A stretch of 50,038 bases of DNA from Candidatus Methanophagales archaeon (GTDB taxonomy: Archaea > Halobacteriota > Syntropharchaeia > Alkanophagales > Methanospirareceae), in NCBI GenBank assembly GCA_017883965.1, contig JAFNKG010000010.1, positions 1 to 50,038 of the forward strand, read 5' to 3'. Numbering within the stretch: position 1 is the stretch's first letter; each line of letters starts with the position of its first letter. Of this stretch, positions 16,612-23,921 are shown in pieces. The notes below the pieces were generated by a model that was given only the letters and a program-made list of their open reading frames with translations, was not told the DNA's origin and ran no database searches. The position numbers were made by a program, and so were the translations under genes.

Positions 16612-18246
16612 TTAGAAATGCATTCCTGTTTCTTCCTCTGGCATCTCTTCATACCCTGAAACCAGTATTTCCTCCGCTCTTCGCTGCACGAACTTATCAA
16701 AACCCTCTTTCAAGTGCCTCATGTTCACACCTATCTCCTCTACGTGCTTATATCTCTTACGCAAATCCTCTGCCTTACTTCCTGCATCTAATATCTCTGC
16801 AATTCCTTCCTTATCCCACATTTCCCTCAGCTCTTCGTTGCTGATAGCCCCTTTCTTCAACATAAGCATTGTTCTCTCCTCTAACGCCTTATCCCTCGCA
16901 TAACCGAATATTTGCGCAATGAACCGCCCGGTTATCGTCTCCTCTCGCTTTATCTTCCCTATTTCTGTCTCAACATAAGTATCACTATACATGTAACTGG
17001 CAATCTCTTTCACCAAGTACGTCCTCGCTTCTTCTTCTCCTCCTTTCTCCTTTATCAGGTAGTGGTCAATGGGAACTTTTTCTGCATAAATGCTCGTAAT
17101 AGAATGCACAGCTTCTCTATCAGGCTTTGGAACCTCTATTATCTTGTCAAATCTCGACCTGAATGCGGAATCTATAAGATGCAGCCTGTTTGTTGCACCT
17201 ATCACGGTGAGGTGTGGATGCAGGGCGTGGAAACCATCTAAGATGTCCAGTAGTTGCCCAGTAACTCTTTCAGGCGCACCTGACGACCCGGTGTACATGC
17301 CTCTCTCCTGCGCTAATGCATCTATCTCGTCAAAGAAAATTACACCATAGTCGTTCTCACCTTCCTCTAATCTATCGTTCGCAGCCTTGAACACCATCCG
17401 CACGTTCTTCTCTGACTCGCCAAGCCACATGCTGAAAAGCTCTCCTGCACCTACCTTTATGAATTCACAGTTAGGTAATGCGGATGCTAATGCCTTTCCA
17501 CACATCGTTTTCCCACATCCCGGAGGACCATACATCAGTATTCTCCGTGAACTCTCTCCATATTTCGAGTAATCATCAGGATTTACCATCGGAAGAATAA
17601 TGCTCTTTATCAATTCCTGCTTTACCTCCTTCAAGCCGCCAACATCATTAAAGCTCACTCCGGGGCTCTTCGTCACTTCATAGCGAGAGTATTCCTTTGC
17701 CTTGTAACTCCTCTTTATATCAAACGTGCCAGGAAGAAGACCTACCTTCATCCCCTCTCTTATCATTTCCTTCTCTTCTTCTCTCAGCCTTTTATATATC
17801 CTACCACGTCCCCTGCCAGTGGATATTTCAACTACCCAACCCTCTTTATCGTCTTCCTTTCTCAGCTCATCTACCTCTCCAACCTCTAAATCCACTATCC
17901 GGTCATACACCTTCGTGATGCCTATGGTAAACCCACTTGGGTTATTCCTATCAGGGATGCGACCGATGAAAACATATTTCCCTTCTTGTAACTCCTCTAC
18001 TTCTTCACCAGTAAGCGTCCCGTAGGGCAAAGCTTTTAATGCTCCATTCAAATTCACAACAGCACCGTCTTCAAGTTTCTCAACCACGAATCCGCAATCC
18101 AATGGCGGTGACCTCGATTTTGAAACAAGCTTCTCCAAATCCTCTTTATACGCTTCCGTCTCTTCGTATTTCCTTCTTAATCTCCGATACTCGCTCTCTA
18201 ACCGCTCATACTCGTATCTTGGAATATAGTCCTCCCTTTCTTCCAT
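16612..18246 (-). CDS. Mpa/ARC-type proteasomal AAA ATPase
   Basis: 544 residues in Mpa/ARC order: N-terminal coiled coil (about 8-45), double OB region (about 50-180), AAA module. Walker A is GPPGCGKT (240-247), the pore loop MWLGESE (273-279), Walker B IFFDEID (303-309), sensor 1 Asn353 in GATNR, arginine fingers in FRSRFD. The C-terminal helical part contains ASYMYSDTYVE...ITGRFIAQIFGYARDKAL, the insertion typical of ARC and absent from archaeal PAN. Mpa binds Pup through its coiled coil, unfolds the tagged protein and feeds the 20S proteasome. The chain ends GMHF, comparable to GQYL of Mpa or HbYX of PAN, but with His for Tyr. First gene of the row; likely promoter at 18282-18294. Confidence 0.88.
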   Translation of the reverse strand: MEEREDYIPRYEYERLESEYRRLRRKYEETEAYKEDLEKLVSKSRSPPLDCGFVVEKLEDGAVVNLNGALKALPYGTLTGEEVEELQEGKYVFIGRIPDRNNPSGFTIGITKVYDRIVDLEVGEVDELRKEDDKEGWVVEISTGRGRGRIYKRLREEEKEMIREGMKVGLLPGTFDIKRSYKAKEYSRYEVTKSPGVSFNDVGGLKEVKQELIKSIILPMVNPDDYSKYGESSRRILMYGPPGCGKTMCGKALASALPNCEFIKVGAGELFSMWLGESEKNVRMVFKAANDRLEEGENDYGVIFFDEIDALAQERGMYTGSSGAPERVTGQLLDILDGFHALHPHLTVIGATNRLHLIDSAFRSRFDKIIEVPKPDREAVHSITSIYAEKVPIDHYLIKEKGGEEEARTYLVKEIASYMYSDTYVETEIGKIKREETITGRFIAQIFGYARDKALEERTMLMLKKGAISNEELREMWDKEGIAEILDAGSKAEDLRKRYKHVEEIGVNMRHLKEGFDKFVQRRAEEILVSGYEEMPEEETGMHF

Positions 18247-18281
18247 ACTTATCCTTATCCCCTTTTAAAATATAAGAATTG

Positions 18282-18294
18282 ATTTTATAAAAAT
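18282..18294 (-). promoter_or_regulatory. TATA-like element for the Pup-system row
   Basis: Read on the minus strand this is TTTTTATAAAATC, centred about 40 bases upstream of the ATPase ATG at 18246, with ATAAGG just before the start as a weak ribosome site. It fits an archaeal TATA box giving a short leader. The gap is shared with the divergent PhoU-like gene, so both units could be regulated together. Confidence 0.45.
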
Positions 18295-18311
18295 GCGATG
18301 CCTCACACTTA

Positions 18312-18321
18312 TTTTTATATA
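18312..18321 (+). promoter_or_regulatory. TATA-like element for the AbrB-PhoU gene
   Basis: TTTTTATATA, about 40 bases upstream of the ATG at 18362, followed by the ribosome site GAGGAGAG close to the start. The spacing fits an archaeal promoter with a short untranslated leader. Confidence 0.45.
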
Positions 18322-18361
18322 ATTATATTTGTAATATATAGGAATATAAAGAGGAGAGAAG

Positions 18362-19396
18362 ATGAAAGAGGAGAAAAGAAAAATACAGCTCACCGGTGGT
18401 TCTACTTTTACCATCTCGCTTCCTATAAAATGGGCAAGAGATGCGGGTGTGAAGCAAGGAGATGAGCTCTCTTTAATTCAACGTAGTGATAACTCTCTCG
18501 TCATAACAGCATTGAAGGAGAAAACAGAGCTGATAAAATGTGCTGAACTCGTTATATCGGAAAAAGAAAGCTTTGAGGGCAACTTCAGGTATCTTATCGC
18601 TCATTACCTCGTTGGCTATGATGTCGTAAAGCTTTTATCCCCTGACGGCTTTGGAGCTGAGGAAAGAAAGAGGATAAAGGAAGAAGTGAGAAAGAGGCTG
18701 ATAGGCATGGAGGTTGTTGGTGAATCGTCAAGGGAAATAGTGCTCAAAAGTTTCTTGAAATACGAGGACTTCACGCTACAAGATGCCATACAGAGTATGT
18801 CCAAGATAATATTGTCAATGCAAGAAGATGCGATTTCTTCGCTTGATAAAAGCGACCCGAACCTTGCGGAAGATGTTATAGAGCGGGATAACGAGATAGA
18901 TAGATTTTATTTGCTAATCGTTCGGCAGCTTAAGGCGGCGATGAGCGACCCAGAGCTTGCGAATAAAATAGGCTTGGGCAGACAGCGCGATAGCCTGGGA
19001 TACAGGATAATAGTGAAGAGCATGGAGAGGATAGGCGACCATGTAGAGAACATCGCGAAGAATTCTATGACGATGACCTTACCGGAAGGGATTAAAATCT
19101 TTGATAGCATAAAAGAGGTCGGTATTTCTGCTAAAAACCTGTTCATTAAGACGCTGGCTTCTTTATCAGATACGGATATAGAAAAGGCGAACGAAGCGAT
19201 ACGGGATGCAAATATGCTGACTGACGAGGTTGAGGAAATAAATGAGCAAATTTTGGCAGAAGAATGGAGTGTTACGGACAAAATACATGCTCTTTCTATA
19301 TTGGTGAGTCTGGGAAGAATAGCGAAGTATTGCGAGGATATAGCAGAGGTAACGATAAACATGGGCGTATGGGTAGCAGGTGAATTGGAGTTTTAA
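18362..19396 (+). CDS. phoU: AbrB-PhoU fusion, phosphate-signalling regulator
   Basis: 344 residues. The N-terminal 45 form a SpoVT/AbrB DNA-binding hairpin (RKIQLTGGSTFTISLPIKWA...GDELSLI), followed by two PhoU three-helix repeats; the metal-binding-type motifs are ERDNEIDRFY (around 178) and ERIGDHVENIAKNS (around 224). Proteins of this design in archaea are thought to control phosphate uptake genes, pairing a DNA-binding head with a PhoU sensor. It is followed after three bases by SRP54, an arrangement with no obvious functional logic, and is divergent from the Pup-like row. Confidence 0.85.
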   Translation: MKEEKRKIQLTGGSTFTISLPIKWARDAGVKQGDELSLIQRSDNSLVITALKEKTELIKCAELVISEKESFEGNFRYLIAHYLVGYDVVKLLSPDGFGAEERKRIKEEVRKRLIGMEVVGESSREIVLKSFLKYEDFTLQDAIQSMSKIILSMQEDAISSLDKSDPNLAEDVIERDNEIDRFYLLIVRQLKAAMSDPELANKIGLGRQRDSLGYRIIVKSMERIGDHVENIAKNSMTMTLPEGIKIFDSIKEVGISAKNLFIKTLASLSDTDIEKANEAIRDANMLTDEVEEINEQILAEEWSVTDKIHALSILVSLGRIAKYCEDIAEVTINMGVWVAGELEF

Positions 19397-19399
19397 GAA

Positions 19400-20737
19400 A
19401 TGTTGGAGAAGTTAAGCAGTTCGTTGAAGGAAACGATCCGGAAGATAGCGATGGCGAAGCGGATAGACAAGCATACGGTTGATGAACTCGTGCGAGACAT
19501 ACAGCGGGCATTGATACAGGCGGATGTTAAGATTGCACTGGTAAAGGAGATTTCGAGTCGAATAAGAGAGCGTGCATTGAAGGAGAAATTGGTGTTAAAT
19601 CCGAGAGAGCATGTGATTAAGGTGGTATATGAGGAGTTGATAAACATCATAGGCAAGGGAGTGGAGGTTCCTTTATCGCCACAGAAAATAATGATGGTGG
19701 GCTTGCATGGCTCCGGAAAAACATCTTCGTGTGCGAAACTTGCGAGGTATTTTCAAAAGAAGGGTTTGAAGCCTGCGGTTATCTGTGCTGACGTTTATAG
19801 ACCGGCTGCATCCGACCAGCTAAGGCAATTGTGTGATAAAATAGGCGTTCCCTTTTATGATGGTGCGAATCTACCAGACGGGAAAGACGTGATGGGCATA
19901 GTAAAGGCAGGCGTAAAAGAATTTGAGAAGTATGACGTTAAGATAATAGACACCGCAGGGAGGCATGCGCTGGAGGAAGACATGATAAAGGAGATAAGGG
20001 AGATAGAAAAGACGATAAAGCCAGAGCAACGGGTTCTTATTCTGGATGCGAGCATAGGGCAGCAGGCATCAGTGCAGTCGAAGGCTTTTGACGGTGCAAT
20101 TGGAATTACCGGCATTATTATAACCAAGATGGATGGAACTGCGAAAGGAGGCGGGGCGCTTTCTGCGGTGTCTGAGACGAATTCAGGAGTTGCATTTATA
20201 GGCACGGGAGAAAAGGTAGATGATTTTGAGAAATTTGAATCGGATGGGTTCATCTCTCGCCTGCTGGGGATGGGCGACATAAAGTCATTGATAGAGATGG
20301 CGGAGGAGAGTCTTGAGCCCGTGGACGTGGACCTTGACCTCTTAAAAGGAAAATTCACGTTAAAGGATTTGTATAAGCAGTTAGAAGCGGTGAAGAAAAT
20401 GGGACCTTTTAAAAAAGTAATGCAAATGCTGCCTTTAGGTGGGCTTGGCATTGATTTCGATGACCAGATGTACCAAATTACGGAGGATAAATTGAAACGA
20501 TACAGGGTGATGATGGATTCGATGACGGAGGAAGAGCTGAACGAGCCGAAGATAATAGGGGGGTCGAGGTTAAAAAGAATAGCGAGGGGTTCGGGCACGA
20601 CTACTGCGGAGGTAAGCGAGCTGATAAAATATCACAAGCTGATGCAAAAGATGATGAAAAGTTTAAGCACAGGGCGAGGTAAAATACCGATGATGAAAGG
20701 GATGCCGATGGATAAAATGATGAAGAAGATGAAGTAA
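19400..20737 (+). CDS. srp54: Signal recognition particle 54 kDa protein
   Basis: 445 residues, the standard archaeal SRP54 length. It binds 7S RNA and signal sequences of nascent proteins and delivers them to FtsY at the membrane. The N domain is residues 1-85; the G domain has [10 protein letters not shown] (around 101-110), the DTAGRH switch, [12 protein letters not shown] and the closing [12 protein letters not shown]. The Met-rich M domain starts near 300, including [11 protein letters not shown] and [12 protein letters not shown], and the tail is Met/Lys rich ([15 protein letters not shown]). It begins three bases after the PhoU-like gene, without room for its own promoter. A hairpin lies directly after the stop. 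Confidence 0.97.
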   Translation: MLEKLSSSLKETIRKIAMAKRIDKHTVDELVRDIQRALIQADVKIALVKEISSRIRERALKEKLVLNPREHVIKVVYEELINIIGKGVEVPLSPQKIMMVGLHGSGKTSSCAKLARYFQKKGLKPAVICADVYRPAASDQLRQLCDKIGVPFYDGANLPDGKDVMGIVKAGVKEFEKYDVKIIDTAGRHALEEDMIKEIREIEKTIKPEQRVLILDASIGQQASVQSKAFDGAIGITGIIITKMDGTAKGGGALSAVSETNSGVAFIGTGEKVDDFEKFESDGFISRLLGMGDIKSLIEMAEESLEPVDVDLDLLKGKFTLKDLYKQLEAVKKMGPFKKVMQMLPLGGLGIDFDDQMYQITEDKLKRYRVMMDSMTEEELNEPKIIGGSRLKRIARGSGTTTAEVSELIKYHKLMQKMMKSLSTGRGKIPMMKGMPMDKMMKKMK

Positions 20738-20738
20738 T

Positions 20739-20810
20739 AAGGGGCCAGACCCCCTTATCAACCCTCCCAACCACCAAAAGTTTTGGATTAAACCTTTTTC
20801 TAAAAGGTTT
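20739..20810 (+). terminator. Hairpin cluster after srp54
   Basis: AAGGGG-ccaga-CCCCCTT follows the stop codon, then CCAAAA-G-TTTTGG (20774-20786) and a perfect AAACCTTTT-TCT-AAAAGGTTT (20790-20810). The first is a plausible transcript-end hairpin. The last two resemble the AT-rich intergenic hairpin repeats seen elsewhere in the window. The convergent antitoxin gene starts beyond them. Confidence 0.5.
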
Positions 20811-20878
20811 GACTTATCAACCCTCGCTACCAAAAAGTTCTAAAGAAAAGTTAAAGTTAATTCTGTTGACCTTGTCTT

Positions 20879-21154
20879 TTATATCTTCATGTCGCTAATA
20901 AGTTGTTTCTGAAGAAGTTCACTTGCGAGATGATTAGCTGGAACACCCTTTTTTCGCGCTTTTTCTTGAAGCACCTTCGCAATATTATTGTCTAATTCTA
21001 CCAAGTAGTGTCTCTTTTGAAGATCAACCTTTACTTCCACCTCTTCAAGTACATCTTTGTACTCGGTACTGTCATGTGTATCCCAGAACTCGGCGGCTTC
21101 CTCATACGTTTTGAATTCTTCAGGCATCTGCTCAACTTTTCTTTTTTTGTGCAT
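20879..21154 (-). CDS. brnA: BrnA/CopG-type antitoxin
   Basis: 91 residues. The segment MPEEFKTYEEAAEFWDTHDS is the typical start of CopG/BrnA antitoxins paired with BrnT-like RNases, and the C-terminal half (RHYLVELDNNIAKVLQEKAR...ASELLQKQL) is a ribbon-helix-helix DNA-binding domain. It would neutralise the toxin encoded just upstream and repress the shared promoter. The gene overlaps the toxin gene by 23 bases, as in many toxin-first modules. Confidence 0.78.
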   Translation of the reverse strand: MHKKRKVEQMPEEFKTYEEAAEFWDTHDSTEYKDVLEEVEVKVDLQKRHYLVELDNNIAKVLQEKARKKGVPANHLASELLQKQLISDMKI

Positions 21155-21473
21155 TGTAATATCTCCGTTCTTGTATTGTCATATCTCTTGCTGAGATAAT
21201 GACTCCAACCATATTTAATTTATAGATAAAAACTATAAAAAGATATCGGCCAGCCGATGTTTTACCGTATGCAACATAAATATCTTCTCCTTTAACTCTA
21301 CCCCGACGTGATCTACGGAAGAGTGCCCCTGAAAGCAAAGCTTCTTCTACTTCCTCCACTGTGACATTGTGTTTCTTTTCTATCTTAGAAATAAACTTCC
21401 TAATCCAAATAATCTCTTTCAGCCACAAGACATTCTCCCCCTCCCAACGCATTATCCCCCAGCTTTTCCACAA
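21132..21473 (-). CDS. brnT: BrnT-like toxin
   Basis: 113 residues as listed; the conserved part starts near residue 19, IIWIRKFISKIEKKHNVTVE, continues EEVEEALLSGALFRRSRRGRV and ends ISARDMTIQERRYYN, the pattern of BrnT/DUF4258 ribonuclease toxins (RelE-like fold). The real start may be an internal codon, because the first 17 residues are not part of the family and no ribosome site is clear at 21473. It precedes and overlaps its antitoxin. The key Arg and His/Tyr positions of the family look intact, so the toxin may be functional. Confidence 0.75.
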   Translation of the reverse strand: MWKSWGIMRWEGENVLWLKEIIWIRKFISKIEKKHNVTVEEVEEALLSGALFRRSRRGRVKGEDIYVAYGKTSAGRYLFIVFIYKLNMVGVIISARDMTIQERRYYNAQKKKS

Positions 21474-21523
21474 AAGTGGTCATCGTGCTTAGGCTTAGAA
21501 GCAAAGCAAAGCCCTGTCACCGG

Positions 21524-22507
21524 TTACAACACCTTCACATCTCCAACCTTTATCGTTTTCTCCTTCTCCACGACTTCACCCACGATTTTACCTCCTGTTA
21601 TCCGGATTGCTTCATGCTCCTCGCTCTCTGGAATTACAACAGCAAATCCCATACCCATATTGAACGTCTTATACATCTCTTCATCACTGACATTACCTTT
21701 CTCTTGAAGGAACTTGAATATGTCATTCGGCTCCATTGAATCATATATATCAAAACCGAGGTCGGTGATTCTTCCCATTTTTAAGAAGCCACTGCCGGTT
21801 ATATGCGTGAGTCCATGCACTTCGCACCGGTTCAAGAGCTCTAAAACCTCTGTATAGATCCTCGTTGGCGTGAGTAACTCCTCACCTATGCTTCTCTCTG
21901 GATTATACACGAACGGCTCGTTATATGAGTACCCTGCTTCTTCTATTACTTTCCTCGCAAGTGTAAGCCCATTGCTGTGTATTCCCGAACTTCTCATGCC
22001 CAGAACCAGGTCGCCTACTTCTATCTTCTCGCCTCTTATCACTTTATCTTTTCTCACATAGCCAACACAAGTTCCAGAAAGGTCTAAATCGTTTACCACT
22101 TCAGGTAGTATCGCCGTTTCACCGCCCACGATATAAATATCAGCGATTTCCGCTCCTTCTTCCAATCCCTTGCCTACTTCCGATGCAATCCTTTCATCCG
22201 GCTTTTCCATCGCGAGATAATCAACAAAAGCAATAGGCGTTGCTCCTACGCAGTAAACATCGTTTACATTCATTGCAATGCAGTCTATACCCAGAGTATC
22301 CCATTTGTTCAGCTTTGCGGCAATCAGTACTTTCGAGCCAACGCCATCAGTGGAAATAGCAAGGAGATGGTGCGCATCAAAAGGAACTTCCAAAAGACCA
22401 GAAAAACCTTTTAAATCCTTTTGCCTCGTTAGCTCTGCTGATAGCGCTTGGACAACACCCTGTTCCTTTTTTATATCCACGCCCGCCTTTGCGTATGTCC
22501 AGTGCAT
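21524..22507 (-). CDS. purM: Phosphoribosylformylglycinamidine cyclo-ligase (AIR synthetase)
   Basis: 327 residues; PurM closes the imidazole ring, FGAM + ATP to AIR, in purine synthesis. Family features: the N-terminal YAKAGVDIKKEQ, the ATP-binding STDGVGSKVLIA, IDCIAMNVNDVYCVGATPIAFVDYLA, GGETAILPEVV, GMRSSGIHSNGLTLARKV, and HITGSGFLKMGRI. Length and motif order are normal for archaea. No other purine gene lies next to it; the neighbouring ATP-grasp gene upstream on the same strand is a different family. The ATG at 22507 gives the expected N-terminus. Confidence 0.95.
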   Translation of the reverse strand: MHWTYAKAGVDIKKEQGVVQALSAELTRQKDLKGFSGLLEVPFDAHHLLAISTDGVGSKVLIAAKLNKWDTLGIDCIAMNVNDVYCVGATPIAFVDYLAMEKPDERIASEVGKGLEEGAEIADIYIVGGETAILPEVVNDLDLSGTCVGYVRKDKVIRGEKIEVGDLVLGMRSSGIHSNGLTLARKVIEEAGYSYNEPFVYNPERSIGEELLTPTRIYTEVLELLNRCEVHGLTHITGSGFLKMGRITDLGFDIYDSMEPNDIFKFLQEKGNVSDEEMYKTFNMGMGFAVVIPESEEHEAIRITGGKIVGEVVEKEKTIKVGDVKVL

Positions 22508-22529
22508 AGAAAGAAAAATTAGTTAGAGT

Positions 22530-22661
22530 AAGTTAAAGTTTATAGAAACAGAGAAGCGAGGTAAATGGATAAGATGGCTTGCAAAGGTCTATCTGCAAGA
22601 TGCGGATAAAACATTGAATGAGGAGTTGATTGAGAAAGGTCTGGCTACAATTGCGAAGTGA
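22530..22661 (+). pseudogene. Remnant of a staphylococcal nuclease-like gene
   Basis: Between purM and the ATP-grasp gene the plus strand has a short open stretch after a TAG, ending at TGA 22659-22661. It reads IETEKRGKWIRWLAKVYLQD followed by ADKTLNEELIEKGLATIAK. This resembles the C-terminal part of thermonuclease-family proteins (GRxLAxVYL...NeeLvekGlA). There is no start and the N-terminal two thirds are missing, so it looks like a decayed fragment. It overlaps the end of the ATP-grasp gene by 17 bases. Confidence 0.4.
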
Positions 22662-23805
22662 AAAATGCGAAGATACGCTCGACGTTTTTCAGCGCTTCGG
22701 CAAACGCACTTTCTCTGCTATCTCCAATCCCTATTCCCGTGGCTATGGGCTCCCCTGGCTTTATAATTCTGCCTTTTTCCGGAATATCAACTATACCACA
22801 TATATCAAGATTTCCTACCACCACCCCTCCTTGCTTTGCAAACACAATCGCTTTTGCGGCATATTTTTTTGCCATTGCTCTTTCTACGAGTAAATCCCCT
22901 CTTACCGCTTTTACATGCGCATCTACTAAATTCAAACCAGTAGAAAGCTCAACAGTGTCCAGAGTTCCTTGAAAGCGTGGATTCACTTCTATTACGAAGG
23001 GTCCATCATCGGTAATAACAAAATCAACGCCGTTAGAACCTGTCAATCCTAATTCCATCGCTATTTCTTCTGCTATTTCACACACTTGCTCTGAAAATTT
23101 TGTTACGAAAGGTGAGACGTTCCCGCAATAAACGAAGGGTCCGGGAGCGTAAAGAGAATCCAAGCCTATCAACTGCTCATTCAGACATACCGAAACAGCC
23201 TCTCGCTTAGACGAAATGAGCGATACAGAGGCATGCTTTCCTTTTATATATTCCTGATATAAGAATTCCGGCAGTTGTTTAGCGCATCGAATCAGCTCCT
23301 TTTCTGTATTGCAAAAGAAATTAGCGGTTCCTCCACCACCGTAAGCCGGCTTTACTACCGCGGGATAGTGCAAGTGCTTCGCTTTTTCTTCTCCTTCTGC
23401 TATTTCTCTGCCGGTACAGGTAAGAGGATGAGCGATGCCAAAATCGTCTAATCGTGATGCCAACCACGCTTTATTCGATACTTCTTTCGTCTTCTCCGGT
23501 GCGTTACCCAATATCTTTCTCCTATCCTCAGCATTTAAGAACCCAAAATCCGCGCTCTCAAATCCCGAGCCTATGATTATGCCATCCATCTTATTTATCT
23601 CTTCTTCAAGGAGTCTGACATCGGCTTGAAACTGAAGTGGATTCAAAGGAAAATATTTTTTGGCACACCTCCTCGTATCAACGTCGCCAAAGGCGTCTGC
23701 GGCATACATTTCATAGCCCGCTCTGCTCCCGGAACATACGATATGCCTGACGGAGTATCCTACTGCCAATATCTTTTCTGTCTCATGCATTCCTTGCTTA
23801 ACCAT
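22645..23805 (-). CDS. ATP-grasp ligase (COG2232-like)
   Basis: 386 residues of the ATP-grasp superfamily, related to biotin carboxylase and carbamoyl-phosphate synthase. Visible parts: an N-terminal Rossmann-like region with VGYSVRHIVCSGSRAGYEMY, the ATP-binding YPAVVKPAYGGGGTANFF (around 147-164), the metal-binding NGVDFVITDDGPFVIEVNPR (around 267-286), and an extra C-terminal domain ending in GDSRESAFAEALKNVERIF. Archaeal proteins of this kind form amide or carboxyl-phosphate bonds, but the substrate is unknown. It is divergent from the IleRS gene; the space between the starts supports a later IleRS start codon. Confidence 0.8.
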   Translation of the reverse strand: MVKQGMHETEKILAVGYSVRHIVCSGSRAGYEMYAADAFGDVDTRRCAKKYFPLNPLQFQADVRLLEEEINKMDGIIIGSGFESADFGFLNAEDRRKILGNAPEKTKEVSNKAWLASRLDDFGIAHPLTCTGREIAEGEEKAKHLHYPAVVKPAYGGGGTANFFCNTEKELIRCAKQLPEFLYQEYIKGKHASVSLISSKREAVSVCLNEQLIGLDSLYAPGPFVYCGNVSPFVTKFSEQVCEIAEEIAMELGLTGSNGVDFVITDDGPFVIEVNPRFQGTLDTVELSTGLNLVDAHVKAVRGDLLVERAMAKKYAAKAIVFAKQGGVVVGNLDICGIVDIPEKGRIIKPGEPIATGIGIGDSRESAFAEALKNVERIFAFFTSQL

Positions 23806-23921
23806 TCCTTTTGATTAAAGGAATTATAAAGAGTGTAAAAACCAAAAGCTATTTAGAAGGACATAAAAATTATATCTTCATAGCAGGTAAAATATACTGT
23901 TCAATAGACGGAGATAGAGAC

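Noticed and set aside
19855-20598. 247-residue minus-strand frame inside srp54
   Set aside because: Antisense to the SRP54 G and M domains; no family features.
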